A DNA stretch of 8,348 bases from JASKKU01 sp964416905 (GTDB taxonomy: Archaea > Nanobdellota > Nanobdellia > Woesearchaeales > JASKKU01). How positions within the stretch are numbered: position 1 is the first letter of the stretch; each line of letters opens with the position of its first letter. The DNA is taken from NCBI GenBank assembly GCA_964416905.1, contig CAYQFL010000026.1, positions 1 to 8,348 of the forward strand, read 5' to 3'. Both the position numbers and the translations under genes were made by a program. Of the stretch, positions 1-5,764 are shown piece after piece. Below the pieces are notes generated by a model that saw only the letters and a list, made by a program, of their open reading frames with translations, was not told the origin of the DNA and did no database searches.

Positions 1-55
1 ACCCGGAGCCTCTCCCGAGCCAGGGGAGCACTCTACCAGATTGAGCTACCAGCCC
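1..55 (-). tRNA. tRNA-Ala (anticodon GGC), 3' end cut by window edge
   Basis: Read on the minus strand from position 55, the sequence folds as the first three quarters of a tRNA: acceptor 5' strand GGGCTGG, TA, D stem GCTC/GAGT with a GG-containing D loop, then anticodon stem CTCCC/GGGAG closing a seven-base loop CTGGCTC. The variable region AGGCT and the first T-stem strand CCGGG follow, and the window ends there. With U33 in place, positions 34-36 are GGC, an alanine anticodon. Spacing from D arm to T stem matches an intron-free archaeal tRNA-Ala. Position 37 is a pyrimidine (T), which is unusual. The 3' acceptor strand is not visible, so the G3:U70 alanine identity pair cannot be confirmed. 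Confidence 0.85.
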
Positions 56-81
56 ATTACTTTTTTGGAATTAATGATTTC

Positions 82-92
82 ATATAAAAAGA
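82..92 (-). promoter_or_regulatory. TATA box for the tRNA gene
   Basis: On the minus strand the sequence reads TTTTTATAT, centred about 31 bases upstream of the mature tRNA 5' end. This fits an archaeal TATA box with a start site a few bases before the tRNA. The match is by eye. Confidence 0.6.
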
Positions 93-183
93 TTATGTTA
101 TTTGAGTTCTATTTTAGTTCATCAGAGAATCTATCGCTAAAAAATGAAAACCTTTTTCTCTAAAATTTAAGAAACAGGCTAAC

Positions 184-198
184 GAAATATTTAAAAAG
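184..198 (+). promoter_or_regulatory. TATA-like element for the PHP gene, leaderless start
   Basis: The plus strand reads AAATATTTAAAAAG. The TTTAAAAA part is centred about 27 bases before the ATG at 221. No Shine-Dalgarno sequence lies before that ATG, so transcription probably begins at or next to the start codon. Confidence 0.55.
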
Positions 199-220
199 CA
201 ACAGACATTCCTACATAGTA

Positions 221-1324
221 ATGACTAACCTCTTTAAACGGATTAAAAAAGAAGGGCTAAAGTATTTTTCAGCCGTATTTGGAACATTCTTTGCAGTTGC
301 AGGAGTCTTTATTCTGTGGAGTTATGTATCTAACATTATCGAGAAAAATAAAGTTAAGCAATACGACAAAATAAAACCTAAGGTATATGAAGAGAAAGTT
401 CCTTTTTTCGCGCATTTTCATCCTCGCCCTGATGGAGACATTAATGTTGAAGAGTTATGCGAACAAATTTTTTTAGAAGATTATCCTAACGATGATAAGG
501 TTGGACCCATTGTTGCAATGTCTGATCATGATAATACTGTTCTAGTTGATTTAATCATGGAAAGATATGGCAGAATCTCTGACTTGATTGACGTTGAGAC
601 AATAAATGATTATACAGTAAAGATTTATGATAAATCTGATTTAGACAAGGATGGCAATACAACAGAATTCTTCTATTTATTACGCTCAGCAGAAGTCACA
701 GCAAAGTTAAAAGACGGGCGTTCAGCTCATATTTTAGGTATAGGGATAACTGACTTGCCAAAGAAAGATTATTCCATTTATGATGTCGCTAAACAATTAA
801 AAGAGCAGGGAGCCATAGTAATAGCACCGCATCCTGCTTGCAGAGCAGTTAAAGGTATGGGAAAGGAAACTTTAACCGAGTTAGTTGAAAAAAACTATGT
901 TGACTTTGTTGAAGTTAATGGCTCTTTTCCAAAAACAATACTTAACTTAGTCGGCTTTGATTATAATAAAAAAGCAAGAAAATGGGCTGAAGAACTAGGA
1001 TTAAAAGTTGTTGCGGATTCTGATGCGCATGTTTGGTATGATATTTCCATTAATGGTAAAAAAGAAAAGAGATATAGTATCATTGATACTTATGTTAACC
1101 TGCTAAATAAAGACGGTTTTGATCCAAAGGATTTAAGAACATATATTCGAGAGAAAATATCTAATGACGAATATGAGACCCTTGAATTTACTCCACACTC
1201 TTTAGAATTAATTAAATGGTTGTTTCCTGCAGTAATAGAGATTCTGAAAGGTAAGAGTGAGCAATTAGGAGCAGATTATCCGCCACCTAATTTAGAAGAT
1301 AAGTATCGTCAAATGTACAAGTAA
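221..1324 (+). CDS. Membrane-anchored PHP-domain phosphoesterase
   Basis: A 367-residue protein of the PHP metal-dependent phosphoesterase superfamily. Residues about 15-38 form one hydrophobic helix after a basic N-terminus, so the catalytic domain is probably membrane-tethered. PHP metal-binding motifs appear in order: HFH (65-67), SDHDN (101-105), E158 in AEVT, H170 before LGIG, PHP (203-205), E231 in EVNG, and DSDAH (266-270). This near-complete ligand set points to an active enzyme. The family includes histidinol phosphatase, polymerase-linked exonucleases and trypsin-like RNA/nucleotide phosphoesterases, and the substrate cannot be told here. The ATG at 221 is supported by the TATA-like element 27 bases upstream. 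The gene stands alone, divergent from the tRNA and convergent with the HD-GYP gene. The C-terminal 50 residues lie outside the recognisable fold. Confidence 0.85.
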   Translation: MTNLFKRIKKEGLKYFSAVFGTFFAVAGVFILWSYVSNIIEKNKVKQYDKIKPKVYEEKVPFFAHFHPRPDGDINVEELCEQIFLEDYPNDDKVGPIVAMSDHDNTVLVDLIMERYGRISDLIDVETINDYTVKIYDKSDLDKDGNTTEFFYLLRSAEVTAKLKDGRSAHILGIGITDLPKKDYSIYDVAKQLKEQGAIVIAPHPACRAVKGMGKETLTELVEKNYVDFVEVNGSFPKTILNLVGFDYNKKARKWAEELGLKVVADSDAHVWYDISINGKKEKRYSIIDTYVNLLNKDGFDPKDLRTYIREKISNDEYETLEFTPHSLELIKWLFPAVIEILKGKSEQLGADYPPPNLEDKYRQMYK

Positions 1325-1331
1325 AATGCCA

Positions 1332-1343
1332 TTTCTTTTTTTT
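1332..1343 (+). terminator. T-tract terminator after the PHP gene
   Basis: TTTCTTTTTTTT begins 8 bases after the PHP stop codon. Archaeal RNA polymerase commonly terminates on such U-runs without a hairpin. Confidence 0.6.
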
Positions 1344-1424
1344 GGATTGAGAAAGTTCCTATACAATACTGAATTGTGCTTTATAATCAACTGATTGAGG
1401 CAAAGTGATATTTGAGCTAATAAT

Positions 1425-2912
1425 TTAAAAATAATGTTGTTTGTCATCTCCTGTGATTGTTTTATAGAAATAAATTGCTGCCTCATGATTTTTATCAATA
1501 GGACCTTCTATCTGTTCGGCATTCACATCTAATGTATGAATATAATCTATGAAGGAATTAACATAAGGCAAATACAACTTATTTTTTTCGCCCATGGTTT
1601 TGATAATCTCTAAAGCTTTTTTCACTTTAAGCTTCCCGTCCTTAACATGATCAATGGGCCGTTGGTAAGGCCTTTTTCCTAATAAAGCTTCAAATACATC
1701 AACAATTGCGACAATCCTTGCACCCTTTGGAATCGTGTTTCCAACAAGCCCAACAGGATATCCTGTGCCGTTTTCTCTCTCATGATGATACAGGATTATG
1801 TTAAGAGCTTGAGAGGGTATCCTCGAACTTTTAAGCATTTCAAATCCTAAAATCGGATGCCTCTTTATTACCTCAAATTCCTCTTCACTTAATTTACCCG
1901 GCTTTGTTAAGATTTCTGCAGGGATTTGTGTTTTACCGGCATCATGAATCAATGCTCCATACCTTATCGAGAAATATTCTAGTGCTGAAAACTTCTCTTC
2001 TTCCCTGGAGCCAAGGTATTGCAAAAAATCAGAGACTAACGTGGAAACATTATATGAATGCAACAGTGTGTTTGCGGGCTTTTCTTTTTTAGCCAACTCT
2101 TGCTCGAAAGCGATGATTGATTCGGAAACCCTCTTTAATTGCTGATTTAAACCTGATGCAGGGTCAAATAAACTTGCATCCCAGAACTTTGCGAACTTTC
2201 TTAAGAACTCTTCAATATCTTTTATACGGGCTTCAGGGATTGGTTCATCCTCTTTTAAATCAAATGAGAATGCATCCATGTTTATAAGACCATAGATCTT
2301 AATATCGTGAGAATTATCTGTTTTAGAAGGTTCTTTGAGATAAAGAGGCAGAGTTAATCTTCTAATGAAATCTCCTAATGTTGGATATCGTATTTTAAAG
2401 CTCTTATCCTCTTGAATTTGCTTGTGATATGACTTTTTGCACAGCTCATAGAAGTTCTCATTAAGATACCCTTCATCAATAAGTTTTGCAAGGTAATCTT
2501 TATTCAGATATACTTGAAATGGTTTGCCTTCTAAAATCAATTTAAAAAGCGTAGGAATGGTTACAGCTCGTTCAACTAGATTTTCAATAGATCTGTTTTT
2601 GAAAATTATCGAATCGTCATATCTAGTTTGACCTTTATCTGAGTACACTGCAATTCGTTCTAGAGATTTATCTTTCCAGGTTGCTTTATCCTCAGGCTTG
2701 AAAAAACTGAAAAAATTATGTTCGTCTGTAACAAATTCTAAAGAAACAGAGTAAACCCCAAAACTGTCACAGAATGATTTTAAGAAAGGAGGCATAGAAT
2801 TAAGCAAATCTTCAAGGGTTGAATTATTAATCTTAGTTAATATTGAGTCACTAAAATCTTCGAGTGAAGAGCTTATGGTGCCTGAAAGATCCATTTTTGC
2901 TTTAGAATCCAT
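1425..2912 (-). CDS. HD-GYP domain phosphohydrolase with N-terminal sensory-like region
   Basis: A 495-residue protein whose C-terminal half is an HD-GYP domain (about 275-460): H285 in the first helix, HDAGK (323-327), KPGKL (337-341), HP (352-353), HHE (376-378) followed by NGTGYP (381-386), and D405 in IVDVFEAL. These are the metal-binding and signature residues of enzymes that hydrolyse cyclic dinucleotides, mainly c-di-GMP in bacteria. Residues about 40-250 are unassigned. The stretch around 205-245 (YGLINMDAFSFD, then a helix) resembles the end of a GAF domain, which is a weak guess. No membrane segment is visible. The start fits a TATA-like element 29 bases upstream with no Shine-Dalgarno. 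The gene is monocistronic, convergent with PHP and divergent from the M50 gene. No cyclase gene is present in the window, so the substrate is open. Confidence 0.88.
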   Translation of the reverse strand: MDSKAKMDLSGTISSSLEDFSDSILTKINNSTLEDLLNSMPPFLKSFCDSFGVYSVSLEFVTDEHNFFSFFKPEDKATWKDKSLERIAVYSDKGQTRYDDSIIFKNRSIENLVERAVTIPTLFKLILEGKPFQVYLNKDYLAKLIDEGYLNENFYELCKKSYHKQIQEDKSFKIRYPTLGDFIRRLTLPLYLKEPSKTDNSHDIKIYGLINMDAFSFDLKEDEPIPEARIKDIEEFLRKFAKFWDASLFDPASGLNQQLKRVSESIIAFEQELAKKEKPANTLLHSYNVSTLVSDFLQYLGSREEEKFSALEYFSIRYGALIHDAGKTQIPAEILTKPGKLSEEEFEVIKRHPILGFEMLKSSRIPSQALNIILYHHERENGTGYPVGLVGNTIPKGARIVAIVDVFEALLGKRPYQRPIDHVKDGKLKVKKALEIIKTMGEKNKLYLPYVNSFIDYIHTLDVNAEQIEGPIDKNHEAAIYFYKTITGDDKQHYF

Positions 2913-2936
2913 CGATTTGTTATAATAAACTAAAAG

Positions 2937-2946
2937 TTTTAAAAAG
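2937..2946 (-). promoter_or_regulatory. TATA-like element for the HD-GYP gene
   Basis: On the minus strand CTTTTTAAAA is centred about 29 bases before the ATG at 2912. No Shine-Dalgarno is seen between it and the start, which suggests a leaderless transcript. Confidence 0.55.
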
Positions 2947-2953
2947 TTTTTGC

Positions 2954-2966
2954 TTTAAATATTTAA
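2954..2966 (+). promoter_or_regulatory. TATA-like element for the PqqD-M50 and small-peptide unit
   Basis: TTTAAATATTTAA is centred about 34 bases before the ATG at 2994, so any leader would be only a few bases. It is a perfect inverted repeat and could also be read on the minus strand, but a closer element serves the HD-GYP gene. Confidence 0.5.
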
Positions 2967-2993
2967 CTAAAGTGTAATTAGATTAATGATACA

Positions 2994-4109
2994 ATGATGA
3001 TTTCGCCCTTATGGATCAAACGATTTAATGACGAATTCCTTTTGTACAATGACATTACAGAAGAAACTTTTCTAGTTTCACAGGATGTTGTGACTGTTTT
3101 AGAACAGATCATAAAATTCAACTCTGTTGAAAAAGCGAGAAAAAGACTTAAATCCACTATTGATAATAAGAATCTAGATAAAATCATTAGGTTCCTGGAG
3201 AAAAACAAGTTCTTAACCAACAAAGTCGTTTACAATCATAAGAAAAAACTTTTATTTAGAACCTCGCCTTATGTTTTACCTTTTTTTTTCGTAGTTTCAT
3301 TAATTTTTATCATAATCTCGTTCCTTTACACTTTACCTTTGAAATTGAGTAGTGAAGATTTGTTCATAACCCATTCTCTATGGTTTGTTTTAGTCTTTTA
3401 TGTCTCTTGGCTCGCGCTTACTATATTTCACGAACTAGGACATCTCTTTGTTGCCAATTCTTTTGGGTGTCATGGTAGGATTTATTTTAAAACCTTGTTT
3501 GTTTTTCCAGCATTAATAACGAATACTCCTGAAGTGGTTTTTCTTGATAGAAAAAAGAGGCTTCTTGTTCATTCAAGTGGAATGTTTGTTGATTTATTGA
3601 TGATCGCGCTTTTTTTGGATTTGGCAATTATATTTCCTTCAATTGAATGGATTATGAGGTTTTTTGTGATGATTAAATTTTTGTCCTTAATCTCCCAGCT
3701 CAATCTTCATCTTAGAACAGACCTTTATTTTGTAATTGAAGATATTTTAAATACGGTGAACTTAAAGAAAGATACTCTAAGCTTCCTCAAAACTATTTTT
3801 AGAAAAGAAAAGCATGATTTAATAAATGACCATAAGAAAATAATTGTTTTCCTTATTATTACCATTCTAGGTTATACCTTAAACATTTGGTTTATTATAA
3901 AGTTCTTTTTACCTGGGTTTGGGCAAATGTCCCATATCTCAGAAAGAAGGTTGTTGAAGCTATCTTTTCTTGTACTATATATTTTAATTTTAAGCATACA
4001 TCTTATTAAAAAACTCAGGTCACATCAACACAAGATGGTTAAGAAACTTGCGAAAAATTTATATTGCACCACTTCAAAGAATAATGTTGTTAAACCCAAG
4101 CGGAGGTAA
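2994..4109 (+). CDS. PqqD-like domain fused to membrane M50-type zinc metalloprotease
   Basis: A 371-residue protein with two parts. Residues 1-80 resemble the PqqD / RiPP-recognition fold: a short beta-rich stretch (LWIKRFNDEFLLYN), a helix at 30-42 and a C-terminal helix ending IIRFLEKNKFL. The rest is a polytopic membrane protein with hydrophobic segments near 94-113, 128-150, 196-214, 222-236, 283-305 and 321-338. HELGH (146-150) sits in a membrane segment and supplies the M50 zinc site. NLHLRTDLYFVIEDIL (237-252) matches the second M50 motif of peptide-processing members, usually NPxLxxDGYY...D, with D243 the likely third ligand; here Gly is replaced by Leu. The tail is strongly basic. 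ATGATG gives two possible starts, at 2994 or 2997. Its last codons carry the ribosome site of the next gene. Role as a RiPP leader protease is inferred from the domain pairing. Confidence 0.8.
   Translation: MMISPLWIKRFNDEFLLYNDITEETFLVSQDVVTVLEQIIKFNSVEKARKRLKSTIDNKNLDKIIRFLEKNKFLTNKVVYNHKKKLLFRTSPYVLPFFFVVSLIFIIISFLYTLPLKLSSEDLFITHSLWFVLVFYVSWLALTIFHELGHLFVANSFGCHGRIYFKTLFVFPALITNTPEVVFLDRKKRLLVHSSGMFVDLLMIALFLDLAIIFPSIEWIMRFFVMIKFLSLISQLNLHLRTDLYFVIEDILNTVNLKKDTLSFLKTIFRKEKHDLINDHKKIIVFLIITILGYTLNIWFIIKFFLPGFGQMSHISERRLLKLSFLVLYILILSIHLIKKLRSHQHKMVKKLAKNLYCTTSKNNVVKPKRR
4102..4107 (+). promoter_or_regulatory. Perfect Shine-Dalgarno (GGAGGT) for the 33-codon gene
   Basis: GGAGGT lies six bases before the ATG at 4114 and overlaps the final codon and stop of the M50 gene. 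It is the only strong Shine-Dalgarno I see before any start in the window, and it is the main evidence that the tiny frame behind it is translated. Confidence 0.85.
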
Positions 4110-4113
4110 TAAC

Positions 4114-4215
4114 ATGCCTTGCAAAAAAAAGAAAGAACAAAAAGATAAGAAAAAAGAAATGATTGAAGAGGTTGAATCCCAAGAGGACCCAAGTTTAGGA
4201 GATGAGGTTTTCTAA
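4114..4215 (+). CDS. 33-residue charged peptide, candidate substrate of the PqqD-M50 protease
   Basis: A small gene of 33 codons plus TAA that begins four bases after the M50 stop codon, with GGAGGT at ideal spacing and a T-tract terminator right after it. The product starts MPCKKKKEQK, is lysine-rich in residues 4-14, then acidic (EMIEEVESQED, 15-25), and ends PSLGDEVF. It has 8 Lys, 10 Asp/Glu and a single Cys at position 3. There is no signal peptide or hydrophobic segment. I recognise no family. Its location behind a protein with a leader-peptide-binding-like domain makes it a candidate RiPP precursor, in which the C-terminal residues would be the core. Against this, it is very polar and no modifying enzyme is visible nearby. 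It could instead be a small accessory protein of the protease. Translation is well supported, function is not. Confidence 0.7.
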   Translation: MPCKKKKEQKDKKKEMIEEVESQEDPSLGDEVF

Positions 4216-4226
4216 GCGCTTAAACG

Positions 4227-4245
4227 TTTTTATTTTATTTTTTTT
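4227..4245 (+). terminator. T-rich terminator after the small-peptide gene
   Basis: A run of T broken by two A residues (TTTTTATTTTATTTTTTTT) begins about 11 bases after the stop at 4215. It is preceded by the palindrome AAGCGCTT at 4214-4221. It closes the PqqD-M50 and peptide unit. Confidence 0.7.
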
Positions 4246-4302
4246 CGCCGTAAACTTTGCATAAAGATATTTTACAGCTATTCTATTCCCTATCTTCAAT
4301 AA

Positions 4303-4311
4303 AATTTAAAA
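4303..4311 (+). promoter_or_regulatory. TATA-like element for the TraB-domain gene
   Basis: AATTTAAAA, with TTTAAAA centred 28 bases before the ATG at 4336. No Shine-Dalgarno lies close to the start, so a leaderless transcript is likely. Confidence 0.55.
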
Positions 4312-4335
4312 GTAAAGGGATTTTATTCTTTTTAA

Positions 4336-5010
4336 ATGCAGAACATTAAGATTGTTGGGACTTCTCATATTGCTAACGAGAGCAAAGCTCTTCTTAATCA
4401 AGCATTCTTAGAGTTTGATCCTGAGGTCATTGCTTTAGAGTTGGATTTTGGCAGGTTGCAAGCTTTATTGAACAAATCTCACAATCAAGGTTCTGGAAAA
4501 GAGCTTATAAAAAAGATTGGATTAAAGTCTTATTTGTTCTATGTTTTTGCCAAATGGTTGCAAGGGACTTTTTCAAAGATAGTTAAGACTGAGCCAGGTG
4601 TAGAGATGCTGGAAGCTGTCAAGCTTGCTAAGGAGCATAACAAACCAATCCTCTTAATTGACCAAGACATTAATGTAACCATGAGAAAACTGTCAAGTTG
4701 CTTAGGCTTTAAATTTCTATGGCATATAATTAAAGATCTTTTTAGAGGGATTTTCAAAAGAAAAAAAGTTCCTTTTGATATTAGAAAGGTTCCTAGTGAT
4801 AAAGTAGTTAATTATTTAATCAAAGAGCTTAAGAACACTTACCCTTGCTTATATAAAGTACTTGTGGATGAAAGAAATAAGTATATGGTGAAAAGGATAA
4901 CATCTTTTGTTGAAAGCAACCCTGACAAAAAAATTCTTGTTGTTGTTGGTGCCGGTCATAAGGAAGGCATGCTTAAATTGTTAAAGAAAAAAGGGCTTGT
5001 TAGCTCTTAA
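4336..5010 (+). CDS. TraB/PrgY-domain protein, short form without membrane region
   Basis: A 224-residue member of the TraB/PrgY (TIKI-like) superfamily. The diagnostic motifs are all present: VGTSHIANES (7-16), ALELDFGR (33-40), the GVEMLEAVKLAKE helix (88-100), LLIDQDINVTMRKL (106-119), DERNKYMVKRI (178-188) and VVGAGHKEGMLKLL (203-216). Related TIKI proteins are metalloproteases, while the biochemical role of archaeal TraB proteins is not settled; PrgY in Enterococcus limits pheromone activity. Many archaeal TraB proteins continue for roughly 150-200 residues as a membrane domain. This one stops just after the VGAGH motif, so it should be soluble. The last 11 bases overlap the end of the SprT-like gene on the other strand. 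Confidence 0.88.
   Translation: MQNIKIVGTSHIANESKALLNQAFLEFDPEVIALELDFGRLQALLNKSHNQGSGKELIKKIGLKSYLFYVFAKWLQGTFSKIVKTEPGVEMLEAVKLAKEHNKPILLIDQDINVTMRKLSSCLGFKFLWHIIKDLFRGIFKRKKVPFDIRKVPSDKVVNYLIKELKNTYPCLYKVLVDERNKYMVKRITSFVESNPDKKILVVVGAGHKEGMLKLLKKKGLVSS
4983..4992 (-). terminator. T-tract terminator for the aRF1-SprT unit, inside the TraB gene
   Basis: On the minus strand TTTTTTCTTT begins about 8 bases after the SprT-like stop codon. It lies within the last codons of the convergent TraB gene. Confidence 0.5.
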
Positions 5011-5755
5011 ACCTTATTTTTTTGAATAGATATGTAAATTTATTACTTTTTTTCTTGTTTTCTCTGCGTTTTTTCTGCACAAATCTGCTTAATTCTTTCT
5101 CAATCTCAGGCCAACCTTCGTACTTTGATTCTAATTCTCTAAACTCTTTTGAATGGAATGTTTTTCCTTTTAATGAAAGCTTAAGATATTTGTGAACCAT
5201 TTCATGATACATGACGTAATCAAGAAGCCTCTGTGGAGCATCTTCAAGAATCTTTGATATAGTTATTGAGTCGGAATGATAATTGTAAAGACCTAATTGG
5301 GTTCTTGATTCTTTGCCGAATTTAACAATGCAAGGGTCTAATCTGTTATTAAAATACTTCTCGTTAACTCTGTTGAAACTCTCTAATAACTTTGCGTTAG
5401 ACTCTGCTTCTATATTTGTATTAACAATATCTAAATTCCGTATAAACCTTCGATAGAGTTCAACGTTTAAAGAATAATGTTTCTTTTTGAAAAGACCACT
5501 TATTAGTTCTTCAAGCAAACCTTTGAAAATCTCAGAACTTATATTCTCCCATTCTTTGCTTAATCTTAACTCAAACATATTTTTTGTCTTGTAAAAAACA
5601 AGTTTCCCATTGAATTTACTGAACCTATTAGAAAAATTGATTTCGACTTTACTTTTATTCTCTTTATTCATTACATCAAGATATGCTTGATTGAATAATT
5701 GCCTAACTTTTTCAATCTGTTCTTCATAGTTTTCCAATTTTTTAGAAAGAGTCAT
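5000..5755 (-). CDS. SprT-like zinc metalloprotease
   Basis: A 251-residue protein with a SprT-like domain at about 120-225. It contains FNRVNEKYFNNRLDP (127-141), a beta stretch with GLYNYHSDSITIS (155-167), then YHEMVHKYL (183-191) giving the HExxH zinc site, and H201 in FHSKEF as the likely third ligand. The C-terminal 25 residues are very basic (KKRRENKKKSNK). The family includes SPRTN/Wss1-type proteases acting on proteins crosslinked to DNA; the substrate here is unknown. Residues about 35-90 look like a decayed copy of the same domain, with EELIS where HEMVH would be. The gene starts 9 bases after the aRF1 stop with no Shine-Dalgarno and no TATA element, so it is probably co-transcribed and translationally coupled to aRF1. 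Confidence 0.82.
   Translation of the reverse strand: MTLSKKLENYEEQIEKVRQLFNQAYLDVMNKENKSKVEINFSNRFSKFNGKLVFYKTKNMFELRLSKEWENISSEIFKGLLEELISGLFKKKHYSLNVELYRRFIRNLDIVNTNIEAESNAKLLESFNRVNEKYFNNRLDPCIVKFGKESRTQLGLYNYHSDSITISKILEDAPQRLLDYVMYHEMVHKYLKLSLKGKTFHSKEFRELESKYEGWPEIEKELSRFVQKKRRENKKKSNKFTYLFKKIRFKS
5017..5023 (+). terminator. T-tract terminator for the TraB gene, inside the SprT-like gene
   Basis: Seven T residues begin 6 bases after the TraB stop codon. They lie within the end of the convergent SprT-like coding region, where they encode part of the lysine-rich tail on the other strand. Confidence 0.5.
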
Positions 5756-5764
5756 AGTCTTAAA

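Noticed and set aside
1363..1377. Small hairpin ACAAT/ATTGT in the gap between convergent genes
   Set aside because: Five AT-rich pairs are expected by chance in this composition, and no T-run follows.
1292..1498. Minus-strand open frame of 68 codons across the gap between the PHP and HD-GYP genes
   Set aside because: It overlaps the ends of both genes, has no family likeness and no promoter or ribosome site.
1904..2092. Plus-strand open frame of 62 codons
   Set aside because: It lies wholly within the HD-GYP catalytic region on the other strand and is a shadow of it.
2994..3000. ATGATGA, matching box C of C/D guide RNAs
   Set aside because: It is the double start codon of the M50 gene and no box D with suitable spacing follows.
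2978..3223. Minus-strand open frame of 81 codons
   Set aside because: It is antisense to the PqqD-like part of the M50 gene and shows no supporting signals.
4539..4757. Minus-strand open frame of 72 codons
   Set aside because: It is antisense to the TraB gene, whose motifs prove the plus-strand frame.
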